Part shown: positions 8,950 to 16,039 of the stretch, one piece after another | Numbering within the stretch: position 1 is the stretch's first letter | How the letters are laid out: every line of letters starts with the position of its first letter | Assembly: GCA_035495435.1 (NCBI GenBank) | Contig: DATJFV010000054.1 | Coordinates: 1 to 64,000, forward strand | DNA from: JBDSKH01 sp035495435 | GTDB taxonomy: Bacteria; Actinomycetota; Actinomycetes; Actinomycetales; Microbacteriaceae | Reading direction: 5' to 3' | DNA: 64,000 bases | Translations under genes and position numbers: made by a program | The notes under the pieces: generated by a model | What the model was told of the DNA's origin: nothing | Databases searched by the model: none | The model's input: only the letters and a program-made list of their open reading frames with translations

Positions 8950-8967
8950 GCGGCAGATCTCAGGAGA
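8942..8967 (+). terminator. Hairpin at the end of the sugar operon
   Basis: TCTCCTGAG (8942-8950) and CTCAGGAGA (8959-8967) form a perfect 9-bp stem with an 8-nt loop. The TGA stop of the kinase gene lies in the left arm. No U-tract follows, so it may act as a weak terminator or as an mRNA 3' protector. The right arm is also the left end of a 59-bp repeat element. Confidence 0.45.
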
Positions 8968-9017
8968 ACCTGCCCGAAACCGGACTCCGGGGCCTGTGAG
9001 GCGGCTACCGTCCTGAG
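8959..9017. repeat. 59-bp element, copy 1 (CTCAGGA...TCCTGAG)
   Basis: Bounded by CTCAGGA and TCCTGAG, which are inverted copies of each other, and exactly 59 bp long. A second 59-bp stretch with the same ends lies at 43138-43196. Interiors differ but both are G+C-rich with short CCGG-type words. Non-coding in both places. Confidence 0.5.
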
Positions 9018-9023
9018 TTACGC

Positions 9024-9112
9024 CGGTCGAGTGCCGGCGTAGCCCCTCGTCGGTCGAGTGCCGGCGAAGCCCCTCGTCGGTCGAGTGCCGGCGTAGCCGG
9101 TGTATCGAGACC
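9024..9112. repeat. 27-bp tandem repeat ending in the TATCGAGACC element
   Basis: Three copies of a 27-bp unit that starts CGGTCGAGTGCCGGCG lie at 9024-9050, 9051-9077 and 9078-9100 (the last incomplete), followed by TGTATCGAGACC. The element abuts the stop codon of the FMN reductase gene. The same design, a repeated GGTCGAGT unit followed by GTATCGAGACC, occurs inside prpD at 50647-50707, so this is a short interspersed repeat family. Confidence 0.75.
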
Positions 9113-9115
9113 CCG

Positions 9116-9700
9116 CTACGCTGCCGCCGCCAGCTTCCCGTCCCGCACGGTGCGCAGCGCACCGGCCCACGCCACGAGCTGGTCGAGCTGCGTCGTGAGC
9201 TGTGCCTCCTGCCCGCCGGTGGGCGCGAACTCCGTGTAGTTCACGAAGTCGCTGCTGAAGGCGAACGACACCTGCTGGCGCACGTCGGCGATCTGCACCT
9301 CGCCGAGGACGAGGCGCAGGTGCTCGGCCGCGCGCACGCCCCCGTGCACGCCGTAGCTGACGAGCCCGGCGGCCTTGTCGTTCCACTCGCGGTAGATGAA
9401 GTCGATGGCGTTCTTCAGCGCGCCGCTGGTGGAGTGGTTGTACTCCGGGGTGACGAAGATGAACCCGTCGAACGACGCGATCTTGTCGGCCCAGGCGCGG
9501 GTGTGGGGGTTGGCGTACTGGCCGGCGGATGCGGGGATCGCCTCGTCGAGGTGCGGCAGCTGGAAGTCGGCGAGGTCGACGAGCTCGAAGGCGGCGTCGT
9601 CTCGGGCGACCGCGTGGTCGTACACCCATTTCGCGACCTGCTCGCCGTTGCGGCCGGGACGGGTGCTGCCGATGATGATGCCGATGCGGACCTGGGACAT
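9116..9700 (-). CDS. NAD(P)H-dependent FMN reductase family protein
   Basis: A 194-residue flavodoxin-like oxidoreductase, probably reducing FMN, quinones or azo/nitro compounds with NAD(P)H. The N-terminal FMN phosphate loop IIIGSTRPGRNGEQVA and the second loop FVTPEYNHSTSGALKNAIDF are clear family marks. A GAGGAG ribosome binding site precedes the ATG at 9698-9700. It is divergent from a MarR gene, with an 8-bp inverted repeat between the two, which suggests control by that MarR protein in response to oxidative or electrophile stress (inference). A repeat array begins right behind its stop codon. Confidence 0.88.
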   Translation of the reverse strand: MSQVRIGIIIGSTRPGRNGEQVAKWVYDHAVARDDAAFELVDLADFQLPHLDEAIPASAGQYANPHTRAWADKIASFDGFIFVTPEYNHSTSGALKNAIDFIYREWNDKAAGLVSYGVHGGVRAAEHLRLVLGEVQIADVRQQVSFAFSSDFVNYTEFAPTGGQEAQLTTQLDQLVAWAGALRTVRDGKLAAAA

Positions 9701-9722
9701 GACGCTCCTCGATGTAGGTGAT

Positions 9723-9781
9723 GTGTCAACCGAAACCTAGCACGATTCGTTGACACGTCACCCAATTGGCCCGGGTACGAT
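9723..9781 (+). promoter_or_regulatory. Inverted repeat and -10 box between FMN reductase and marR
   Basis: GTGTCAAC (9723-9730) and GTTGACAC (9749-9756) are exact inverted copies. The right arm also contains a TTGACA -35-like hexamer pointing to marR, and TACGAT (9776-9781) sits 7 nt before the marR ATG. On the other strand TAGGTT is a possible -10 for the reductase. This is the natural place for MarR autoregulation. Confidence 0.45.
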
Positions 9782-9788
9782 AGCCGTC

Positions 9789-10316
9789 ATGTCGATGGAC
9801 GCCGGGGTGAGCGAACAGGACTGGCAGCTGTGGCGCGAGTTCCTGACGATGCACCGGCACCTGGCACGTGAGCTCGACCGCCAGCTGCAGCGCGACGCCG
9901 GCATCTCGCAGGCCGACTTCAGCGTGCTGCTGCGCCTCTCCGAGTCGACCACCCAGCGCCTGCGCACCGGTGAGCTCGCCGAGCTGCTCGCCTGGGAGAA
10001 GAGCCGCGTCTCGCACCAGGTGACCCGCATGGAGGCACGTGATCTGCTCGAGCGCTCCGAGTGCGCCGAAGACGGCCGCGGCACCTGGGTGGGTCTCACC
10101 GACGAGGGCCGGCGCGTTCTCCAGGACGCATCGGGCGACCACGCCGCCACCATCCGCTCGCTCTTCTTCGACCACCTGACCGCCGCTGAGAAGGCCGCCC
10201 TCGGGGCATCGTCGCGGCGCATCCTCGATGCGATGAATCCGGAGGCGTGCGAGATCGCCGCCGAGGTCGGCCTGCCGGGAGCCCCCACCCGCGCCCGCAG
10301 GGAACCGGCCGCGTGA
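9789..10316 (+). CDS. MarR-family transcriptional regulator
   Basis: A 175-residue MarR protein. The winged helix includes LLRLSESTTQRLRTGELAEL and the recognition part WEKSRVSHQVTRMEARDLL, followed by the beta-wing (CAEDGRGTWVGLTDEGRRV). The ATG at 9789 is preferred over the upstream in-frame start at 9750 because TACGAT lies 7 nt before it and the extra residues would lie inside the promoter and the inverted repeat. Its stop overlaps the GTG of the following FAD oxidoreductase (GTGA), so the two are co-transcribed. It probably represses this pair and the divergent FMN reductase. Confidence 0.87.
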   Translation: MSMDAGVSEQDWQLWREFLTMHRHLARELDRQLQRDAGISQADFSVLLRLSESTTQRLRTGELAELLAWEKSRVSHQVTRMEARDLLERSECAEDGRGTWVGLTDEGRRVLQDASGDHAATIRSLFFDHLTAAEKAALGASSRRILDAMNPEACEIAAEVGLPGAPTRARREPAA

Positions 10317-11866
10317 GCGACCTGCCCGCGTCCGCCGACGTCGTCATCGTCGGCGGCGGCCACAACGGACTCACCGCCGCCGCCTACCTGGCCTCCGCCG
10401 GCAAGAGCGTGGTGCTGCTCGAGCGCCTGCCCGCCTTCGGCGGTGCCGCCGTCTCGGCGCCGGCGTTCCCCGGGGTCGACGCCCGGCTGTCGCGCTACTC
10501 GTATCTGGTGAGCCTGCTACCGCAGAAGATCATCGGCGACCTTCGGCTCGACGTGCGTCTGGCCCGCCGCCGGTATTCGTCGTACACGCCGCTGCCGGGT
10601 ACCGACCGGGGGCTGCTCGTCGATACCGGTGATCCGGTGGCGACCGATGAGTCGTTCGCCTCCCTCGGCGCCGCGCAGGACGCGGCCGCCTGGCGGCTGT
10701 TCTATTCGCGCACCGAGCGGCTGGCGCGGGCACTGTTCCCGTCGGTGACCGAGCCGCTCGCCACCCGCTCGGAGGCACGGCGGCTGGTGGGCGACGACGC
10801 GATCTGGGACGACTTCATCGAGCACCCGGTGGGCGCGGCGGTCGAGCGCGACTTCGCCGACGACCTGGTGCGCGGTGTGGTGCTGACCGATGCGCTGATC
10901 GGCACCTTCGCCCCCAACGTCGACGCGTCGCTGGCCGGCAACCGGTGCTTCCTGTACCACGTGATCGGCGGTGGCACGGGTGACTGGGATGTTCCGGTCG
11001 GCGGCATGGGGGCGGTGAGCGGGGCGCTCTGGCGCGCCGCGGTCGACGCCGGTGCGCGGCTCGTCAGCGACGCCGAGGTGACGGCGATCACACCGGATGG
11101 CGAGGTGACGGTGAACGGCGAGCACCGCATCCAGGCCGGAACGGTGCTGTCGAACGTGGCGCCGTTCGAGCTCGCGCGGCTGCTCGGCGAGACCCCGCCC
11201 ACCAAGCCCGAGGGCGCGCAGGTCAAGGTGAACCTGCTGCTGAAGCGCCTGCCGCGGCTGCGGCAGGCGTCGGTGGATGCGGTGGCCGCGTTCGGGGGCA
11301 CGTTCCACGCGAACGAGGGCTGGGCCGCGCTCGACCGGGCCTACACCGCGGCGGCGGGGGGCGGCATCCCGAGCCCGCTGCCGGTGGAGATCTACTGCCA
11401 CTCACTGACCGACCCCAGCATCCTGTCGCCTGAGCTGCAGGCCGCGGGCGCGCAGACGCTCACCGTGTTCGGGCTGCACACGCCCGACCGGCTGGTCGAC
11501 GACGCCAGCAACGATGCCCGCCGTGCCGAGCTGCAGGCGGCCGTGTTCGCCTCGCTGGACCAGGTGCTGGCCGAACCGCTCGCCGACGTGCTGCTCACCG
11601 ACGGCGACGGGCGGCCGTGCGTCGAGACGAAGACGACGCTCGACATCGAGCGCGCCCTGCACATGCCGGGGGGCAACATCTTCCACGGGCCGCTGTCGTG
11701 GCCGTTCGCCGAGGACGACGCCGACCTGTCCACTCCGGCGGCGCGCTGGGGCGTGCAGACCGCCCACGACCGGATCCTGCTCTGCGGCTCGGGTGCCGTG
11801 CGCGGGGGTGCGGTGAGCGGCATCGGGGGCCACAACGCGGCGATGGCGGTGCTCGAGGCGTCCTAG
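10313..11866 (+). CDS. FAD-dependent oxidoreductase, PYROXD2 / phytoene desaturase-like
   Basis: A 517-residue flavoprotein. The dinucleotide-binding VVIVGGGHNGLTAAAYL is at the N-terminus, followed by GGAAVS and the RLSRYSYLVSLLPQ block seen in PYROXD2-like relatives of carotenoid desaturases. The C-terminal FAD region is GSGAVRGGAVSGIGGHNAA. GTG at 10313 overlaps the marR stop. There is no carotenoid gene nearby, so a carotenoid role is unsupported. Regulation with an FMN reductase by MarR suggests a redox or detoxification function, and the substrate is unknown. Confidence 0.82.
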   Translation: MSDLPASADVVIVGGGHNGLTAAAYLASAGKSVVLLERLPAFGGAAVSAPAFPGVDARLSRYSYLVSLLPQKIIGDLRLDVRLARRRYSSYTPLPGTDRGLLVDTGDPVATDESFASLGAAQDAAAWRLFYSRTERLARALFPSVTEPLATRSEARRLVGDDAIWDDFIEHPVGAAVERDFADDLVRGVVLTDALIGTFAPNVDASLAGNRCFLYHVIGGGTGDWDVPVGGMGAVSGALWRAAVDAGARLVSDAEVTAITPDGEVTVNGEHRIQAGTVLSNVAPFELARLLGETPPTKPEGAQVKVNLLLKRLPRLRQASVDAVAAFGGTFHANEGWAALDRAYTAAAGGGIPSPLPVEIYCHSLTDPSILSPELQAAGAQTLTVFGLHTPDRLVDDASNDARRAELQAAVFASLDQVLAEPLADVLLTDGDGRPCVETKTTLDIERALHMPGGNIFHGPLSWPFAEDDADLSTPAARWGVQTAHDRILLCGSGAVRGGAVSGIGGHNAAMAVLEAS

Positions 11867-11876
11867 CGGCGCCGCG

Positions 11877-12431
11877 CTAGTCCCAGTCGTTCGGGGCGGG
11901 GGTGCGCGTGCCCGGCAGCCGGGTGTCGGCGGCCCAGGCGGTCATCCACGCCGGAGCCGGTCGTTCGGTGACGTCGACTCCGGTGATCTCGCCGAGCTCG
12001 GCCATGCTGACAACGCCTCCGCTGTCGCGGAGGAAGCGCCCGGCGACGTAGGCGCGGGCGGTCACCTCACCGTGGCGCACGAATCGCTGCTCGATGTACA
12101 CGGCGCGCTCGTCGTATCCGGCGATGCGGGTTTCGAGGGTGAAGCGCTGCCCGAGTTCGAGCGACCGGCGGTAGGTGATGGTCTGCAGCGCCACGACCGG
12201 GTAGACCCCTGCGGCACGGACCTTCGGCCAGGCGCCGGAGCGCAGCATGAGGTCGTAGCGCGAGTAGTCCATGAGCCCCAGGTACACGCTGTTGTTCATG
12301 TGCCGCAGTTCGTCGATGTCGGTCAGCCACACCCGCTCCCGGGTGATGCCGACGTCGTGCAGCCCGAGGGTTCCGGGGCGCGCGGTCAGGCGGATGCGCA
12401 GCAGACGCAGGTAGCGGCGAAACCAGTCCAC
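11877..12431 (-). CDS. Hotdog-fold acyl-CoA thioesterase-like protein
   Basis: A 184-residue protein from a GTG at 12429-12431. The hotdog helix region DELRHMNNSVYLGLMDYSRY is typical of 4HBT/THEM6-like thioesterases, followed by the TITYRRSLELGQRFTLETRI strands. A longer frame from 12488 exists, but it would add a basic, low-complexity stretch and run up to the 52-bp palindrome upstream, so the shorter start is preferred. It probably hydrolyses acyl thioesters. It is convergent with the FAD oxidoreductase gene, with only 10 bp between stops. No partner genes point to a specific acyl substrate. Confidence 0.75.
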   Translation of the reverse strand: MDWFRRYLRLLRIRLTARPGTLGLHDVGITRERVWLTDIDELRHMNNSVYLGLMDYSRYDLMLRSGAWPKVRAAGVYPVVALQTITYRRSLELGQRFTLETRIAGYDERAVYIEQRFVRHGEVTARAYVAGRFLRDSGGVVSMAELGEITGVDVTERPAPAWMTAWAADTRLPGTRTPAPNDWD

Positions 12432-12515
12432 GGTCGGGAACGTTAGCCGCCCCGCGCGCGGGCCGCGCATCCGCTGTGGGGGTCCCACAGCATCCGGTCG
12501 CCCCGCCCCTGGCTA

Positions 12516-12567
12516 TTTGCCCGAGAACGACAGGTACCGGGCCCCGTACTCGTGCTTCTCGGGCAAA
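12516..12567. repeat. 52-bp near-perfect palindrome
   Basis: TTTGCCCGAGAA (12516-12527) is exactly inverted as TTCTCGGGCAAA (12556-12567), and pairing continues with a few mismatches to the centre at 12541/12542 around GTACCGGGCCCCGTAC. There is essentially no loop. It lies between two minus-strand genes, downstream of the glycosylase and upstream of the thioesterase. There is no T-tract, so this is either an unusual terminator, a protein-binding cruciform site or a REP-like element. Confidence 0.75.
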
Positions 12568-12585
12568 CAGCGCCGCGCGCCCGGC

Positions 12586-13488
12586 TCAGTGCGCGCGGTG
12601 GTCGGCGATGGTCATGCGCGCGCCGTGGCGCTCGTACCCGATGCCGGCGTGCTCGATGAGGCGCACGACGCGCTGCCGGTGCCCGCGCCACGGCTCGAGC
12701 AGTTCGAGCATGCCGTCGTCGTCGACCCGCTGCCCGGTGAGCGCCCAGCCGACCCGTTTCGCCACGTGGAAGTCGCCGACGCTGACCGAGTCGGGGTCGC
12801 CGTGCGAGCGCTGCACCACCTCGTGCGCGGTCCAGATGCCGACACCGGGGATGGTGCGCATCCGCCGGATCGCCTCCCCGGCATCCGCCCCGGCCGCGCG
12901 CTCGAGCGCATCGCCGACGGCGACGACGCGCATGACCGTGTCGGAGCGCTGCGGCCCGACCCCCGCCCGGTGCCACTCCCATGACGGGATGCGCCGCCAC
13001 ACGTCGGCGGGCGGCGCCACGCGCATGCCCAGCGGCGCCGGCCCCAGCGCGGGCGTGCCGTGCCGGGCCAGCAGCTGCCGCCAGGCGCGCTTCTGCTCGA
13101 TGCCGGTGACCTTCTGCCCCAGCACGGTCGGCACGAGGAACGGCAGGATCCGGCCTGCCCGGGTGAGGCGCAGCCCCGCGAATCGGCGGTGCAGTTCGGC
13201 CACCAGGGGGTGAGCTGCGGCGTCGAAGCCGGCGGGGTCGTCGTGGGCACCGCAGAGCGCCGGCACCTGTGCGATCGCGGGCTCTGCCCCGGGGCCCCAG
13301 GCGTTGCCCTCGATACCGGATGCCGTGGCGCGCAGGTGCAGCGTCGCATCCCCCGCGGGGGTCGCCATCGTCAGCCAGAACCCCGACGCGTCCCGCTGGA
13401 ACGTGGGGTCGGTGCGCCCCTGCGCGAGCGGCCCCAGCGTCAGCCGCAGCGACACCTCGTGCGCGGGGGTGTACGTCGTGCGGAGCAT
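12586..13488 (-). CDS. DNA-3-methyladenine glycosylase 2 (AlkA-like)
   Basis: A 300-residue HhH-GPD base-excision glycosylase that should remove alkylated bases from DNA. Visible marks are VPTVLGQKVTGIEQKRAWRQL in the first helical domain, the helix-hairpin-helix IPGVGIWTAHEVVQ, and SVGDFHVAKRVGWAL, whose Asp is the expected catalytic residue. The ATG at 13486-13488 (MLRTTYTPAHEV) is preferred. The frame extends 21 codons further upstream, but that extension would overlap a hairpin belonging to the neighbouring gene. It stands alone, with a hairpin upstream and a 52-bp palindrome downstream. Confidence 0.85.
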   Translation of the reverse strand: MLRTTYTPAHEVSLRLTLGPLAQGRTDPTFQRDASGFWLTMATPAGDATLHLRATASGIEGNAWGPGAEPAIAQVPALCGAHDDPAGFDAAAHPLVAELHRRFAGLRLTRAGRILPFLVPTVLGQKVTGIEQKRAWRQLLARHGTPALGPAPLGMRVAPPADVWRRIPSWEWHRAGVGPQRSDTVMRVVAVGDALERAAGADAGEAIRRMRTIPGVGIWTAHEVVQRSHGDPDSVSVGDFHVAKRVGWALTGQRVDDDGMLELLEPWRGHRQRVVRLIEHAGIGYERHGARMTIADHRAH

Positions 13489-13535
13489 CGTCGACACCCT
13501 AACCCCCACCACGCACAGAGCCCCCGCCACGCACA

Positions 13536-13569
13536 GAGCCGGGGCGGACATCGTCGTCCGCCCCGGCTC
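13536..13569 (-). terminator. 14-bp perfect-stem hairpin downstream of the DUF4190 gene
   Basis: GAGCCGGGGCGGAC (13536-13549) and GTCCGCCCCGGCTC (13556-13569) pair perfectly with a 6-nt loop, beginning 15 bp after the stop of the minus-strand DUF4190 gene. No T-run follows, as is common for GC-rich actinobacterial terminators. A direct repeat containing CACGCACAGAGC (around 13510-13540) flanks it. Confidence 0.65.
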
Positions 13570-13584
13570 AGGGTGTGCTGCGCG

Positions 13585-13893
13585 TCAGCAGGACTGCGTG
13601 ACGCCGTTCACGGTGACCGTGCAGGTGCCGAAGGCGCTGGCGAGCGAGAAGATCAGGATGCTCAGCAGGATCGGCCACACGATCGAGATGATGATGCCCG
13701 CGATGTTGCCGCCGATGCCCGCGCCGGCGCGCCGGTTCTGCACGAGGGCGACGATGCTCAGGATCAGGCCGAGCAGCGGGATCAGGAACGCGAAGACGAT
13801 GCCCGCGATGGTCATTCCCTTGGCCGGAGCAGCAGCAGGAGCGGCAGCGGCGGCGGGGGTGGGGGCGGGTGCCGGAGCGGCGGGGTCGGTCAT
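13585..13893 (-). CDS. DUF4190-type small membrane protein
   Basis: 102 residues from the ATG at 13891-13893. The N-terminus is an Ala/Pro-rich tail of about 25 residues. Two transmembrane helices follow (about residues 28-50 and 62-90), joined by QNRRAGAGIGGNIAGII, a layout typical of DUF4190 proteins. A short C-terminal end holds two Cys (GTCTVTVNGVTQSC), probably outside the membrane. The open frame runs far upstream against pfkA, but only this segment reads as protein. Function unknown; the family is common in actinobacteria and often carries disordered N-termini. Confidence 0.75.
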   Translation of the reverse strand: MTDPAAPAPAPTPAAAAAPAAAPAKGMTIAGIVFAFLIPLLGLILSIVALVQNRRAGAGIGGNIAGIIISIVWPILLSILIFSLASAFGTCTVTVNGVTQSC

Positions 13894-14022
13894 GGGTGGT
13901 CCTCCAGGTCGTAGGGCGGCGCGGATCGCGCCGCCCCAGACTCTAGCGAGCGCCGGTGTCGCAGCGCGAGAGGCTGTCGGCGGCGGGTCGCCATGCGGTA
14001 TGGGGCCCGAACGGTAATGGGC

Positions 14023-14028
14023 CAGAAT
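14023..14028 (+). promoter_or_regulatory. -10-like CAGAAT of pfkA
   Basis: CAGAAT ends 7 nt before ATG 14036, the same spacing as the other leaderless-type genes here. It supports 14036 rather than 14027 as the start, because 14027 lies inside the box. Confidence 0.35.
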
Positions 14029-14035
14029 GGGTGCG

Positions 14036-15058
14036 ATGAGCATCGGCATCCTGACCAGCGGCGGAGACTGCCCCGGCCTCAACGCGGTGATCCGCGCCGC
14101 CGTCTTCACGGGCAGCAAATTGCACGGCATGGAGTTCGTCGGCTTCAAGAACGGCTGGAAGGGCGTCATCGAAGGCGACACCATCCCGCTGGGGCGCCCG
14201 CAGGTGATGGGCATCTCGAAGCAGGGCGGCACCATCCTCGGCACCTCGCGCACGAACCCGTTCGACGGCGGCGGCCCCGAGCGGGTGGCGCAGGTCATGG
14301 AGGAGAAGGGCGTCGACGCGCTGATCGCGATCGGCGGCGAGGGCACCCTGGCCGCGGCGAAGCGGCTCGCCGACGCCGGCATCAAGATCGTCGGCGTGCC
14401 GAAGACGATCGACAACGACCTGTCGGCCACCGACTACACCTTCGGTTTCGACACGGCGGTGCAGATCGCGACGGATGCCATGGACCGGTTGCGCACGACC
14501 GGCGACTCCCATGGGCGCTGCATGGTGGCCGAGGTGATGGGGCGCCACGTCGGCTGGATCGCCTTGCACTCCGGGATGGCGGCGGGCGCGCACGCGATCC
14601 TGATCCCCGAGCAGAAGACGACGATGGAGCAGATCTGCGACTGGGTCGAGTCGGCCCGCGACCGCGGTCGCGCCCCGCTGATCTGCGTCGCCGAGGGCTT
14701 CAAGCTCGACACCATGGACGACCCGCACTCCGAGCGCGGGCTCGACGCGTTCGGCCGCCCGCGCCTGGGCGGCATCGGCGACCAGCTGGCGCCCGAGATC
14801 GAGGCCCGCACCGGAATCGAGACGCGCGCGACGACGCTGGGTCACATCCAGCGCGGCGGAACCCCGACGGCCTACGACCGGGTGCTGGCCACCCGGTACG
14901 GCATGGCGGCGATCGAGTCGATCCGTGAGAAGCACTGGGGCCGGATGGTGGCGCTGCGCGGCACGCAGATCGTGCACGTGCCGTTCGAGGACGCGCTGGG
15001 TCGCCTCAAAGTCGTGCCGCAGTCGCGGTACGACGAGGCCGCGGTGCTGTTCGGCTGA
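14036..15058 (+). CDS. pfkA: 6-phosphofructokinase
   Basis: A 340-residue PfkA-family enzyme phosphorylating fructose 6-phosphate in glycolysis. GILTSGGDCPGLNAVIR opens the protein, GGEGTLAAAKRLAD is the phosphoryl-donor loop, and PKTIDNDLSATDYTFGFDTA carries the catalytic TIDND. The donor loop has Gly where PPi-dependent enzymes have Asp, while PKTIDND carries Lys. This combination is known from ATP-using actinobacterial (Streptomyces-type) enzymes, so ATP is the likelier donor. The start at ATG 14036 gives the canonical MSIGILTSGGD N-terminus. It is a monocistronic gene or at most paired with the acuI-like gene 8 bp downstream. Confidence 0.93.
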   Translation: MSIGILTSGGDCPGLNAVIRAAVFTGSKLHGMEFVGFKNGWKGVIEGDTIPLGRPQVMGISKQGGTILGTSRTNPFDGGGPERVAQVMEEKGVDALIAIGGEGTLAAAKRLADAGIKIVGVPKTIDNDLSATDYTFGFDTAVQIATDAMDRLRTTGDSHGRCMVAEVMGRHVGWIALHSGMAAGAHAILIPEQKTTMEQICDWVESARDRGRAPLICVAEGFKLDTMDDPHSERGLDAFGRPRLGGIGDQLAPEIEARTGIETRATTLGHIQRGGTPTAYDRVLATRYGMAAIESIREKHWGRMVALRGTQIVHVPFEDALGRLKVVPQSRYDEAAVLFG

Positions 15059-15066
15059 GGCCCGCC

Positions 15067-16002
15067 ATGCGTGCGATCGAGGTCATCCGGGGCGAGCGGG
15101 GCCGCGTCGTGGAACGGGCGGAACCCGCGGGCGACGGGGTGCTGGTCGATGTGACGCACTCGTCGCTGAACTACAAGGACGCGCTGGCGATCACCGGGCG
15201 TCCGGGGGTGATCCGCGCCGAGACGCTGATCGCCGGGATCGACCTGGTCGGCACCCGCCGCGACACCGGCGCCCGCGTGCTCGTGAACGGGCGCGGCCTC
15301 GGCGAAACCCACGACGGCGGTTTCGCGGAGACCGCCCGCGTTCCGGAGGAGTGGCTCGTCCCGGTGCCCGACCGGTTCACGAACGCTCAGGCCGCTGCGC
15401 TCGGCACCGCGGGTTACACGGCGGCGCTGTGCGTGCTGGCGCTGCGCGAGGCCGGAGCCCTCGACGGCGACGTGGTCGTCACCGGGGCGACGGGCGGGGT
15501 CGGGTCGATCGCCCTGGTGCTGCTCCACGCGATGGGGGTGCGCACGACGGCGGTGACGGGCAAGCCGGAACGCGACTATCTCGCCCGGCTGGGGGCGGCA
15601 TCCGTCATTGATCGCGCCGAGTTGGAGCAGCCGGGCAAGCCGCTGCAGGAGGAGCGCTGGTCGGGCGCCATCGACACGGCCGGCGGGCCGATCCTGGCGA
15701 ACCTGCTCAGCCAGACCCGCTACGGCGGCACCGTCGCCGCCTGCGGCCTGGCGGCCGCGCCCGACCTGCACGCCAGCATGATGCCGTTCATCCTGCGCGC
15801 CGTGTCGCTGGTCGGGATCAACTCGGTCTACACCCCCGTCGCCCGGCGCGACGCGGCCTGGCGCCTGCTCGACGAGCACACCGACCTGGCTCTGCTCGAC
15901 GCACTCACCGCATCCGTACCCCTCGACGCCGCGGACGCCGCTGCCGAGCGCATCCTGGCCGGGCAGAACACCGGCCGCGTCGTCGTCGACGTGCGCGCCT
16001 GA
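15067..16002 (+). CDS. acuI: Acrylyl-CoA reductase-like quinone oxidoreductase (AcuI/YhdH family)
   Basis: A 311-residue medium-chain dehydrogenase/reductase without zinc ligands. It matches the AcuI/YhdH family throughout: SSLNYKDALAITG near the N-terminus, PGVIRAETLIAGIDLVGT, GETHDGGFAE, the NADPH-binding VVTGATGGVGSIALVLLHAMG, and GGTVAACGLAAAPDLHASMMP. The family reduces acrylyl-CoA to propionyl-CoA with NADPH, removing a reactive electrophile. Propionyl-CoA could feed the prp operon at 47-51 kb, though the genes are far apart. It follows pfkA by 8 bp and may share its transcript. Confidence 0.85.
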   Translation: MRAIEVIRGERGRVVERAEPAGDGVLVDVTHSSLNYKDALAITGRPGVIRAETLIAGIDLVGTRRDTGARVLVNGRGLGETHDGGFAETARVPEEWLVPVPDRFTNAQAAALGTAGYTAALCVLALREAGALDGDVVVTGATGGVGSIALVLLHAMGVRTTAVTGKPERDYLARLGAASVIDRAELEQPGKPLQEERWSGAIDTAGGPILANLLSQTRYGGTVAACGLAAAPDLHASMMPFILRAVSLVGINSVYTPVARRDAAWRLLDEHTDLALLDALTASVPLDAADAAAERILAGQNTGRVVVDVRA

Positions 16003-16026
16003 CCCCCGCCCCGCCCCTGACCGTGC

Positions 16027-16032
16027 CAGGCT
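16027..16032 (+). promoter_or_regulatory. -10-like CAGGCT of the DUF1304 gene
   Basis: CAGGCT ends 7 nt before ATG 16040, giving a leaderless-type start. Confidence 0.3.
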
Positions 16033-16039
16033 TCTGGGC

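Noticed and set aside
8950..9115. CRISPR-like array
   Set aside because: The 27-bp units are contiguous without unique spacers and only three copies exist.
10313..11866. Carotenoid (phytoene) desaturase
   Set aside because: Fold is shared, but the RLSRYSYLVSLLPQ block fits PYROXD2-like proteins and no crt genes are near.
13894..14430. Upstream extension of the DUF4190 gene
   Set aside because: Out of context antisense to pfkA; the DUF4190 protein starts at the ATG at 13891-13893.
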